From Bacteroidota bacterium (lineage in GTDB: Bacteria; Bacteroidota; Bacteroidia; CAIKAF01): 45,007 bases of DNA. Location: positions 1-45,007 of the forward strand of contig JAEZEQ010000046.1 in the NCBI GenBank assembly GCA_023432985.1. The letters are read 5' to 3'. The notes below the pieces were generated by a model. That model did not search any database, had not been told where the DNA came from, and saw nothing but the letters and a program-made list of their open reading frames with translations. This document shows, one piece after another, positions 1 through 7,038 of the stretch; the first letter of the stretch is position 1; every line of letters starts with the position of its first letter. The translations under genes and the position numbers were made by a program.

Positions 1-1194
1 TACCGCACTTAATACTATACCGCTTTGGGTAATGGAAGAATCCAATGCAACTATGGTCAAATCTAAAGTAATAACCGAATCGCAACCTGCCGAATTGGTC
101 AACGTATGCACGGCACTTTGATTGGAAGAGGTATATGTATTGCCGTCTATCCATGTATAGCTGTTGCATGCCTTGATGATATCGGTAAAACTATTGCTTT
201 GTTGTATGCTTAGTTGAAGTTGTACCAGCGAATCGCAACCCTGAGACGAAGTAAAATGATGATCGTAGTTTCCGCTTGAGGTATAGGTTTGCCCATTATA
301 GGAATAGGAATCACAAGCTTGTATAGGCAGAACTTGAACTATAGGCGCCGGTTCCTGTATTTGTGTATTTAATACTTGCGTACAACCCATGGCATCGGTA
401 ACCGTAAGGGAATAATTGCCCGCACTTAATCCCGATATATTTTGCGTATTCGCTCCCGTATTCCATGCATAGGTATAGGGTGCCGTACCGCCGCTTACTT
501 GTACATTTATTTGTCCGCTATTTCCGCCAAAGCACACATTGTGTTGTAGATTACTGTTAAGGGAAATAGGCTGATTTCCGAATACAAAATGGTCGTATTT
601 GGCTGTGCCTGAATTGTAATTATACAAATGAATTTGATTGATGCTGTTTTGGGTGGTACTTCGGAATGAGGTTGAAGCGCTGATTAAATTTCCGTTTATC
701 CAAACTTCAAAGGTGCGTGTGCTATAATTGATATTGCGTAATTCGATATGATGCCATACATTTTGCGCTACGGGAACATCCAGCTCGCCCGATAAATGAA
801 CAAAACGAAGTACCTCTAAATCTCCTTTCCAGTAGAAAAAGGCAATACAATTGGTGAGGCTCATTCCGGCTCCTCCAATAACCACATAATTGGTAGATCC
901 GGTTCCGGATGGATTTACGTACCAGGAAGCGCTAGTGGGTGTAATGACCGGGAAGTTTGCCTGCAATCCTTGTTGATGCGTGGTGCTTCCTCCGTTCACT
1001 TGCAAGGCATAGGAGCCCTGAGCTACATTCGAATTCAACATAGTGTAGGAATGTGAGGCGCTTACGGAGGTCCACGGCGGACTATAAGTTCCCGATTCAA
1101 ATCCGGATTCAAAATTTGCCGAACATTGTGCAAATGTGGAAGGAGAAGGAGTAAAGAGTAGGATAAAGAGTAGGGTAGAGAGAAATATACGCAT
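1..1194 (-). CDS. Large secreted adhesin-like protein with SprB-type repeat (partial, 3' end outside window)
   Basis: An open frame runs from an ATG at 1194 to base 1 without a stop, so 398 residues are visible and the C-terminus lies outside the window. Residues 1-23 form a signal peptide ending in STFAQ. A lectin/LamG-like beta region follows (about 28-215). Next comes a SprB-type repeat (about 225-280) with the typical pattern GGTAPYTYAWNTG...NISGLSAGNYSLTVTDAMGC. Two Cys-containing modules of the kind ACDSYSYNGQTYTSS...GCDSL and ACNSYTWIDGNTYTSS...GCDSV follow. This architecture is common in Bacteroidota surface proteins exported by T9SS, and a C-terminal sorting domain is expected but not visible. 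Function beyond surface exposure or adhesion is inference. Confidence 0.85.
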   Translation of the reverse strand, partial: MRIFLSTLLFILLFTPSPSTFAQCSANFESGFESGTYSPPWTSVSASHSYTMLNSNVAQGSYALQVNGGSTTHQQGLQANFPVITPTSASWYVNPSGTGSTNYVVIGGAGMSLTNCIAFFYWKGDLEVLRFVHLSGELDVPVAQNVWHHIELRNINYSTRTFEVWINGNLISASTSFRSTTQNSINQIHLYNYNSGTAKYDHFVFGNQPISLNSNLQHNVCFGGNSGQINVQVSGGTAPYTYAWNTGANTQNISGLSAGNYSLTVTDAMGCTQVLNTQIQEPAPIVQVLPIQACDSYSYNGQTYTSSGNYDHHFTSSQGCDSLVQLQLSIQQSNSFTDIIKACNSYTWIDGNTYTSSNQSAVHTLTNSAGCDSVITLDLTIVALDSSITQSGIVLSAV

Positions 1195-1224
1195 AGTTGA
1201 TTAGTTTAAATGAGGAATAAATAT

Positions 1225-1260
1225 AAAAAAAAATCCCGTCAATATAAATGAACGGGATTC
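1225..1260 (-). terminator. Intrinsic terminator downstream of gap
   Basis: An 8-bp inverted repeat (AATCCCGT at 1232-1239, ACGGGATT at 1252-1259) is followed, on the minus strand, by a run of T. It lies just after the GAPDH stop and just before the next minus-strand gene. The opposite side also carries a 12-T run (1261-1272), so it could work in both directions. Confidence 0.85.
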
Positions 1261-1279
1261 TTTTTTTTTTTTAAGCGGA

Positions 1280-2764
1280 TTAATAATAAGTAGCTCTGCG
1301 CACTTTAGCCAGATATTTGGCTAAACGCACAACCTGACGCGAATATCCGTATTCGTTGTCGTACCATGCATATAAGGTAGCGGTAAGTCCGTCCTCACTG
1401 ATTATGGTAGCCTGTGAATCGAATACAACCGCACAGGAATTTCCAACTATATCCGAGCTCACCAATTCGTTGCTGTAGGCATATTGAATTTGCTCTACCA
1501 GAGTTCCGAATAAGGCCTCCTGACGCATCATATTATTGATGCTTTCTTTATCTGTTTTGTTTTTTAGACGAAGGATCAAAATGGCTAATGATCCATCGGG
1601 AGTAGGAACGCGAACGGCATTCCCGGTAAGACGTCCTTTCAGATTAGGGAATACTTTGAATACCGCTTTGGCAGCTCCCGTTTCGGTAATCACCATATTA
1701 AGGGCAGCCGAACGACCGCGACGCGAACCTTTATGGTAATTGTCGAGCAGGTTTTGATCGTTGGTATAGGCATGCACGGTTTCGATATGACCGCTTTCTA
1801 TTCCCAATTTTTCTTCCACAACTTTTATTACCGGCACTATAGCATTGGTTGTACACGATGCAGCACTCCATATTTTTTCATTATCTAAATCGTATTCCTG
1901 ATGGTTTACTCCATATACGATATTGGGCATATCGCCTTTGCCGGGTGCTGTAAGTAAGACTTTCTCTATACCTTTAGCTTCAAGATGCTGGCTCAAGCCT
2001 TCTTTATCGCGCCAAACGCCGGTATTGTCGATCAATAAAGCATTCGAAATACCATAGGCGCTGTAATCTACATCGGCAGGTTTATCGGCGTTGATTAAAT
2101 ATACGGTATGCCCGTTTATGATTAAGGCATTATTTGCCGGATCTTCGGTAATGGTTCCCGCAAAATGCCCGTGTATGGAATCATTACGTAATAAATCGGC
2201 TCTTTTATAAATATCATTTTCTTTGTATCCGCGTACTACAATGGCACGTAAACGAAGCTGACGGCCATTTCCGGCTTGAGCAACCAATTCTCTTGCCAAT
2301 AAGCGACCTATACGTCCAAAGCCATATAATACCACGTCTTTGGGTTGCGTCCCATGGTTTTTTAATTCGGTCAAGTCGCCCAATTTGTTCGACATAAAGT
2401 CCTCCAAAGTTGCAAAATTCCCTTTTTCATTATCCCATTCCACCAGCAATTTTCCAATATCGATTCTTGAAGGAGCCAGTTTCATATGGGTCATCACTTC
2501 GGCCATAGCCAAGGAATCGTAAATGGTAATATTTGCTTTTTGCGAAACATTACGGGCATAACTGTGATGATTGATTACCTCGCTTGCACTTTGGTCAATC
2601 AGTGGTTTGCGAAAAATCACCGTTTCAATGCCTTTGTCGTAATATAATTCCGACACATGTTTTACAAACTTCACAGCAGCTTTCTCGTATTCAAGCCACG
2701 TTTTCAATTCATTTTCAAAGGTTTCTATACCTTTAGACTTTACTTGTTCCTGCGAGGTACTCAT
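1280..2764 (-). CDS. gap: Glyceraldehyde-3-phosphate dehydrogenase, long Bacteroidetes type
   Basis: Oxidises glyceraldehyde 3-phosphate to 1,3-bisphosphoglycerate in glycolysis/gluconeogenesis in the cytoplasm. The protein has 494 residues, about 150 more than classical GAPDH. The extra part is an N-terminal extension (1-140) of the kind found in long-form GAPDHs of Bacteroidota. The Rossmann motif YGFGRIGR is at 147-154. The catalytic Cys304 sits in SAASCTTNAIVPV and the general-base His331 in TVHAYTNDQN. The conserved C-terminal WYDNEYGYS is present. The start is an ATG at 2764, 29 bases after the T-tract of the rpoD terminator. No clear TAnnTTTG box lies in that gap, so expression may depend on read-through or on a non-consensus promoter. 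Confidence 0.95.
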   Translation of the reverse strand: MSTSQEQVKSKGIETFENELKTWLEYEKAAVKFVKHVSELYYDKGIETVIFRKPLIDQSASEVINHHSYARNVSQKANITIYDSLAMAEVMTHMKLAPSRIDIGKLLVEWDNEKGNFATLEDFMSNKLGDLTELKNHGTQPKDVVLYGFGRIGRLLARELVAQAGNGRQLRLRAIVVRGYKENDIYKRADLLRNDSIHGHFAGTITEDPANNALIINGHTVYLINADKPADVDYSAYGISNALLIDNTGVWRDKEGLSQHLEAKGIEKVLLTAPGKGDMPNIVYGVNHQEYDLDNEKIWSAASCTTNAIVPVIKVVEEKLGIESGHIETVHAYTNDQNLLDNYHKGSRRGRSAALNMVITETGAAKAVFKVFPNLKGRLTGNAVRVPTPDGSLAILILRLKNKTDKESINNMMRQEALFGTLVEQIQYAYSNELVSSDIVGNSCAVVFDSQATIISEDGLTATLYAWYDNEYGYSRQVVRLAKYLAKVRRATYY

Positions 2765-2792
2765 CGTTTTTGTTTAGTAGTATATGAATAAT

Positions 2793-2820
2793 GAAAAAAA
2801 GGCTTGGGGTCACCAAGCCT
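2793..2820 (-). terminator. Intrinsic terminator downstream of rpoD
   Basis: The inverted repeat AGGCTTGG (2800-2807) / CCAAGCCT (2813-2820) is followed on the minus strand by seven T. It separates rpoD from gap. Confidence 0.85.
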
Positions 2821-2835
2821 CTAAAATTATATTTT

Positions 2836-3699
2836 TTAGCCTAAATAATAGCGAAGCAGTTTGCTTCTGGAGCTTTGACGTAAACGTTTTAACGCTTTCT
2901 CTTTAATTTGACGAACACGCTCTCGAGTCAAATCAAATTTCTCTCCAATCTCATCTATGGTCAATCCATGATTCATGCCTATGCCAAAGTAAAGTTTTAT
3001 GATTTCTTTCTCTCTTTCGCTCAATGAATCTAAGGTACGCTCTATTTCCTGTTGTAAACTTTCTTTCAATAAATCGATATCGGCACGCGGAGAATCGGAA
3101 TTTACCATTACGTCGTAAAGCGTACTTTCTTCACCCGAAATCAACGGCGCATCCATGGATACATGACGACCGGCAATCATGATACTATCTTTGATCTTAT
3201 CCTCCGGTATATCCATCATTTGCGCTAATTCTTCCTCCGTAGGCTCCCTTTCAAACTCTTGCTCTAATTTTGAAAAAGCTTTGTTGAGCTTGTTTAAAGA
3301 ACCAACCTGATTCAATGGCAAACGCACAATACGACTATGCTCGGCAATAGCACTGAGTATAGACTGACGAATCCACCAAACGGCATAAGAGATAAACTTA
3401 AAACCCCGGGTCTCATCAAAACGCTGTGCAGCTTTTATTAATCCTAAATTCCCTTCATTAATTAAATCCGGCAAACTTAATCCCTGATTCTGATATTGCT
3501 TGGCAACTGAAACCACAAAGCGCAAATTGGCTTTGGTCAGCTTCTCCAAAGCAACTAAATCACCTTGCTTAATTCTTCGAGCTAACTCTACTTCTTCTTC
3601 TGCTGTAATTAATTCTTCTTTACCTATTTCCTGCAAATACTTGTCTAATGAACGACTTTCTCTGTTGGTTATGGACTTGGTGATTTTTAACTGCCTCAT
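2836..3699 (-). CDS. rpoD: RNA polymerase primary sigma factor (Bacteroidetes short type)
   Basis: Housekeeping sigma-70 subunit, 287 residues, the compact form typical of Bacteroidota that lacks the long region 1.1. Region 1.2 begins at SLDKYLQEIG (about 18). Region 2 carries LRFVVSVAKQYQ...GLIKAAQRFD...WWIRQSI (about 64-115). Region 4 ends with the helix-turn-helix TIDEIGEKFDLTRERVRQIK (about 250-270). Its own upstream region carries a TTG-N20-TATCTTTG promoter (3764-3794), the class this sigma family is known to read, so autoregulation is plausible. A strong terminator follows. The ATG start at 3699 gives the usual family N-terminus (MRQLKITKS). Confidence 0.97.
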   Translation of the reverse strand: MRQLKITKSITNRESRSLDKYLQEIGKEELITAEEEVELARRIKQGDLVALEKLTKANLRFVVSVAKQYQNQGLSLPDLINEGNLGLIKAAQRFDETRGFKFISYAVWWIRQSILSAIAEHSRIVRLPLNQVGSLNKLNKAFSKLEQEFEREPTEEELAQMMDIPEDKIKDSIMIAGRHVSMDAPLISGEESTLYDVMVNSDSPRADIDLLKESLQQEIERTLDSLSEREKEIIKLYFGIGMNHGLTIDEIGEKFDLTRERVRQIKEKALKRLRQSSRSKLLRYYLG

Positions 3700-3763
3700 T
3701 ATATATTAACGGAATTTGATTTTATGGTTAAGTTAAGGTAAATGAAATACTGTAAACCGAGCG

Positions 3764-3794
3764 CAAAGATACGCCCGTTTTTGTGGATTGTCAA
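3764..3794 (-). promoter_or_regulatory. Promoter of rpoD
   Basis: On the minus strand, TTG (3794-3792) is followed after 20 bases by TATCTTTG (3771-3764). This matches the Bacteroidota -33/-7 consensus TTTG...TAnnTTTG. It lies about 65 bases before the rpoD ATG. Confidence 0.8.
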
Positions 3795-3845
3795 GTCCTT
3801 ACTCAAAAAAAAATAAAAGATTATTTGTACGCATATACCCACAAA

Positions 3846-5267
3846 TTACATGCCAAAAGTGTAATATGCCCGCGTTCCATTCGGATATACGCCCTCAATA
3901 TAAATCATTCCTTCCGATTTGCTTAATGCCTGATCTAATTCCTGACTTGTTCCGACTTCCATTTTATTTACGGAAAGAATTATATATCCCTCTTTTATTC
4001 CTATGGCTCTGAATTTTCCCGGACCCACTGCGCTAACTTTTAATCCTTTCTTTATTCCATTCTGATTTTTTACCGGCTCAAATTCCGCACCTAAGGCTCC
4101 CATGATTTTTTCATTGGAAATCTTCGCTATTTTTTGTCCCGTATTGCCTTTTAATTTTACCTGAGTACTTTGCTCGCGGCCCGCACGAATAAAACGAACT
4201 TCTACTTTATCATCGGGTCTGAATAAGCCTATTTGCTCTTGTAATTCGGATACGGTAAAGGTGTTTTTCCCATTTATGCCGGTTATAATATCTCCGCTTT
4301 TTAATCCGCCCTCTAAAGCGGCACCCCCTTCGTTGACCTCGTTTATATATACCCCATTGAGCTGACCCAAGCCTTTTTCTTTGGCAAATTTGGAATCAAT
4401 ATCGCGTATACTCACTCCCAAAAATGCACGCTGTACCGACCCGAAACGAGCTAAATCGTTTACAATTTTTTCTACCAAATTGGCCGGAATGGCAAAGGAA
4501 TACCCGGTAAATGAACCTGTATTGGAGGCAATGGCCGAGTTTATTCCCACCAATTCGCCCGCCGTATTTACCAAAGCTCCGCCACTATTGCCCGGGTTTA
4601 CTGCCGCATCGGTTTGTATGAAGGATTCTATGGCCAAATCTTTATGTATAATGTCGATTTTTCTCGATTTAGCACTCACAATTCCCGCCGTAACCGTAGA
4701 GTTTAGATTGAATGGATTACCAACGGCCAATACCCATTCGCCCACTTTTACCTGATCTGAATTGCCAAAGGGTACAAAGGGTAATCCCTTTTCTTCTATC
4801 TGTAATAAAGCCAAATCGGTGCTCGGATCTGTACCTATTACGCTGGCTTTATAATGCCTGCGATCGTTTAAGGTTACCTCGATTTCATTGGCCCCGTCTA
4901 TAACGTGGTTGTTGGTCACTATATAACCATCCTCCGAAATAATTACCCCACTTCCCGAACCAACGCGCGGACGACTCCCCTGAAAGGGATTGCCGAAAAA
5001 TAAATCTTGTAAACTGCGGTATTCCCTAGTCCGACCCTCTGTCAACGTTTGTATATGCACTACCGCATTCACCGTAGACTCCGATGCCTTGGTGAAATCT
5101 TCTGCCACATATAGCGAAGACGGCATCTGATGAACGGATTGTATAGGCGCTTTTTCTACAAAAACTATGGGCTCTTTCTCGGTATATTTGTTTACCCATG
5201 TCATTACGCCCACGGAGGCGAAACCTCCCAATACTCCAGCTAAAACATAAGATAGGTTCTTCTTCAT
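3846..5267 (-). CDS. htrA: HtrA/DegP-family periplasmic serine protease/chaperone
   Basis: Degrades or refolds damaged envelope proteins in the periplasm. It has 473 residues. The N-terminal hydrophobic stretch at 6-26 is a signal peptide or membrane anchor. The trypsin-like domain holds the triad His121 (TNNHVIDGA), Asp151 (DPSTDLALL) and Ser228 (NPGNSGGAL). A first PDZ domain (about 275-375) contains GVYINEVNEGGAALEGGLKSGD. A shorter, weaker second PDZ follows (about 385-473). The gene stands alone, with a TAAATTTG box 23 bases upstream of its start. Whether it is DegP-like or DegQ-like cannot be told from sequence alone. Confidence 0.95.
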   Translation of the reverse strand: MKKNLSYVLAGVLGGFASVGVMTWVNKYTEKEPIVFVEKAPIQSVHQMPSSLYVAEDFTKASESTVNAVVHIQTLTEGRTREYRSLQDLFFGNPFQGSRPRVGSGSGVIISEDGYIVTNNHVIDGANEIEVTLNDRRHYKASVIGTDPSTDLALLQIEEKGLPFVPFGNSDQVKVGEWVLAVGNPFNLNSTVTAGIVSAKSRKIDIIHKDLAIESFIQTDAAVNPGNSGGALVNTAGELVGINSAIASNTGSFTGYSFAIPANLVEKIVNDLARFGSVQRAFLGVSIRDIDSKFAKEKGLGQLNGVYINEVNEGGAALEGGLKSGDIITGINGKNTFTVSELQEQIGLFRPDDKVEVRFIRAGREQSTQVKLKGNTGQKIAKISNEKIMGALGAEFEPVKNQNGIKKGLKVSAVGPGKFRAIGIKEGYIILSVNKMEVGTSQELDQALSKSEGMIYIEGVYPNGTRAYYTFGM

Positions 5268-5289
5268 ATTGCAATTTTTTTTATTCTCC

Positions 5290-5297
5290 CAAATTTA
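5290..5297 (-). promoter_or_regulatory. -7 element of the htrA promoter
   Basis: TAAATTTG on the minus strand matches TAnnTTTG. No good -33 TTG was found at the usual spacing, so this is a -7 box only. Confidence 0.55.
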
Positions 5298-5422
5298 CGC
5301 AACTTCTCATTTTTTAGTACTTAATTAGGGGTTAAATCTGTTTAAAAAAGCGTTAAATTAGCACCTTTATACCCAATTGCATGCTTTGGGCTTTATACAA
5401 AGACTCCTTTAAAGAAAAAATT

Positions 5423-5430
5423 TACCTTTG
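5423..5430 (+). promoter_or_regulatory. -7 element for the DUF4199/GT2 operon
   Basis: TACCTTTG is a perfect TAnnTTTG box, 21 bases before the chosen ATG at 5452. An in-frame TTG at 5428 is the last part of this box and is therefore not the start codon. No TTG lies at -33 spacing. Confidence 0.7.
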
Positions 5431-5451
5431 TCGAAATCTCTTTTTTATATT

Positions 5452-5994
5452 ATGTCTGAACGCTATAAAATAATGTTTAATTACGGAAGTGTAGGGGGAT
5501 TGCTCGCTTTAGTCTGGATGATGGCTATATATTTTGTCGGCTATTCACCATACGGACTCGCTATGTTCTCGGGTATTTGGATCCCCGCTCTCATCACTTT
5601 CCTCTCGGTGCGCGCAAATAGTAAAACCCAATTGGCCCAAAACGGATACCCTTTCGCACGCGCTTTTTTCGACGGCGTCTCTACTGCATTTCTGACCGGA
5701 CTCCTCAAAGGTATGCTCGCGTTTACTTTCTTTAAATTAATTGCTACGGACTTCGCAGACCAGTATTATGCCGAACAAGAAAGATTAATCGCTTTCCTCG
5801 AATCAGCCAATGTATCGGCCTCTACGCAAATAGACGAATTGAAAAAGGCGTTGGAATTGGATAAGAAAAACGGATTTGGAGCCTATAGAATTGTTGTGGG
5901 AGAAATAAATAAATACTTTTATACTGCCGTTCCTTTTTCTATTATTGCAGCACTAATTTTCAAAAAACCTATCCGACCGAATGAACAAGAATAA
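5452..5994 (+). CDS. DUF4199-family membrane protein
   Basis: A 180-residue integral membrane protein of unknown function that resembles the DUF4199 family of Bacteroidota. About four membrane segments are visible: GGLLALVWMMAIYFVGY, the IWIPALITFLSV region, the STAFLTGLLKGMLAFTFF region, and AVPFSIIAALIF near the C-terminus. A charged, probably helical stretch lies between segments 3 and 4. The start was set at the ATG 5452 because the upstream TTG lies in the promoter. The 3' end overlaps the following glycosyltransferase by 14 bases (or abuts it if that gene starts at 5996), so the two are co-transcribed. A second DUF4199-like gene lies at 10676. Confidence 0.85.
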   Translation: MSERYKIMFNYGSVGGLLALVWMMAIYFVGYSPYGLAMFSGIWIPALITFLSVRANSKTQLAQNGYPFARAFFDGVSTAFLTGLLKGMLAFTFFKLIATDFADQYYAEQERLIAFLESANVSASTQIDELKKALELDKKNGFGAYRIVVGEINKYFYTAVPFSIIAALIFKKPIRPNEQE

Positions 5995-6952
5995 TATGAA
6001 CCCGCAAATATCTGTAGTTGTTCCCCTTTTTAATGAAGAGGAGTCTCTGCCCGAATTGATGCAGTGGATAGCCGGTGTAATGGAAAAAAATCGGTTTACC
6101 TATGAGGTAATTATGATTGACGACGGCTCTAAAGATTCCTCATGGCAGGTTATTCAATCGCTTAGAAAGAATTTTCCCACCCTCAAAGCCATTCGTTTTA
6201 AACGAAATTATGGAAAATCCGCAGCCCTCTATGTCGGATTCGAAGCGGTGAGCGGTGATGTAGTGATTACCATGGATGCCGATCTTCAGGATTCTCCCGA
6301 CGAAATACCGGAACTTTATCGCATGATTACTCAGGATAATTTTGACCTGGTGTCGGGATGGAAAAAGAAAAGATATGATAATGCCCTCACGAAAAATTTA
6401 CCCTCCAAAATTTATAATAAAGCAACCGGAATAGTCTCCGGAGTGAAGTTGAACGATATGAACTGCGGCCTTAAGGCATATAAAAAGGATGTGGTGAAAA
6501 GTATTGAAGTCTTCGGCGAAATGCATCGCTATATTCCCGTCCTCGCCAAAAATGCCGGCTTTAGCCATATTGGCGAAAAGGTCGTGGAACACAGAGCCCG
6601 TAAATTCGGATATTCTAAGTTTGGTATGGACCGATTCCTGAACGGATTCCTCGATCTGATCTCTATCTCTTTTTTATCCCGCTTTGGTAAAAAACCTATG
6701 CACTTCTTTGGCGCTTTGGGTACCTTGCTCTTTTTGGCCGGTTTTTCAATCGGGCTTTATCTCACTATTGCCAAGTTTGTATGGGAAGCCTATAAAATGA
6801 CGGAAAGACCCCTCTTTTATTTCGCTCTCCTCTTTATGATTCTCGGTACTCAATTGTTCCTGACCGGCTTCCTGGCCGAAATGATTAACCGAAATTCAAC
6901 GGAAAGAAATAACTACCTCATCGGCGAAAAAAGCGGATTCGATTCGGAATAA
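5981..6952 (+). CDS. Family 2 glycosyltransferase (DPM/GtrB-like) with two C-terminal membrane helices
   Basis: Probably transfers a sugar from a nucleotide donor to a polyprenyl-phosphate or similar lipid carrier at the inner membrane. It has 323 residues. The N-terminal GT-A fold opens with ISVVVPLFNEEESLPEL. The nucleotide-binding IDDGSKDSS and the metal-binding region TMDADLQDSPDEIP follow. Two membrane segments lie at about 242-268 and 280-303, an arrangement typical of DPM1/GtrB/ArnC-like enzymes. The start may be ATG 5981 or ATG 5996; both give the same domain. The sugar and acceptor cannot be inferred. Confidence 0.92.
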   Translation: MNKNNMNPQISVVVPLFNEEESLPELMQWIAGVMEKNRFTYEVIMIDDGSKDSSWQVIQSLRKNFPTLKAIRFKRNYGKSAALYVGFEAVSGDVVITMDADLQDSPDEIPELYRMITQDNFDLVSGWKKKRYDNALTKNLPSKIYNKATGIVSGVKLNDMNCGLKAYKKDVVKSIEVFGEMHRYIPVLAKNAGFSHIGEKVVEHRARKFGYSKFGMDRFLNGFLDLISISFLSRFGKKPMHFFGALGTLLFLAGFSIGLYLTIAKFVWEAYKMTERPLFYFALLFMILGTQLFLTGFLAEMINRNSTERNNYLIGEKSGFDSE

Positions 6953-6975
6953 TTTCTCTTTTTTTAAAGCGCCCT

Positions 6976-7006
6976 TTTGTTTTTTTTGGTTTTTAGGCTA
7001 TGTTTG
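6976..7006 (+). promoter_or_regulatory. Promoter of the secreted protease gene
   Basis: TTTG (6976-6979), a 19-base spacer, then TATGTTTG (6999-7006). This is a full match to the Bacteroidota -33/-7 consensus, 32 bases before the ATG at 7039. Confidence 0.8.
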
Positions 7007-7038
7007 AATAATCAAAATATTTATTCTACCTAAATTCA

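Noticed and set aside
1261..1272. Run of 12 T as a slippery or phase-variable tract
   Set aside because: It is outside any reading frame and is explained as the flank of a bidirectional terminator.
5428..5451. TTG start giving eight extra residues to the DUF4199 protein
   Set aside because: The TTG is part of the TACCTTTG promoter box; the ATG at 5452 gives a family-like N-terminus.
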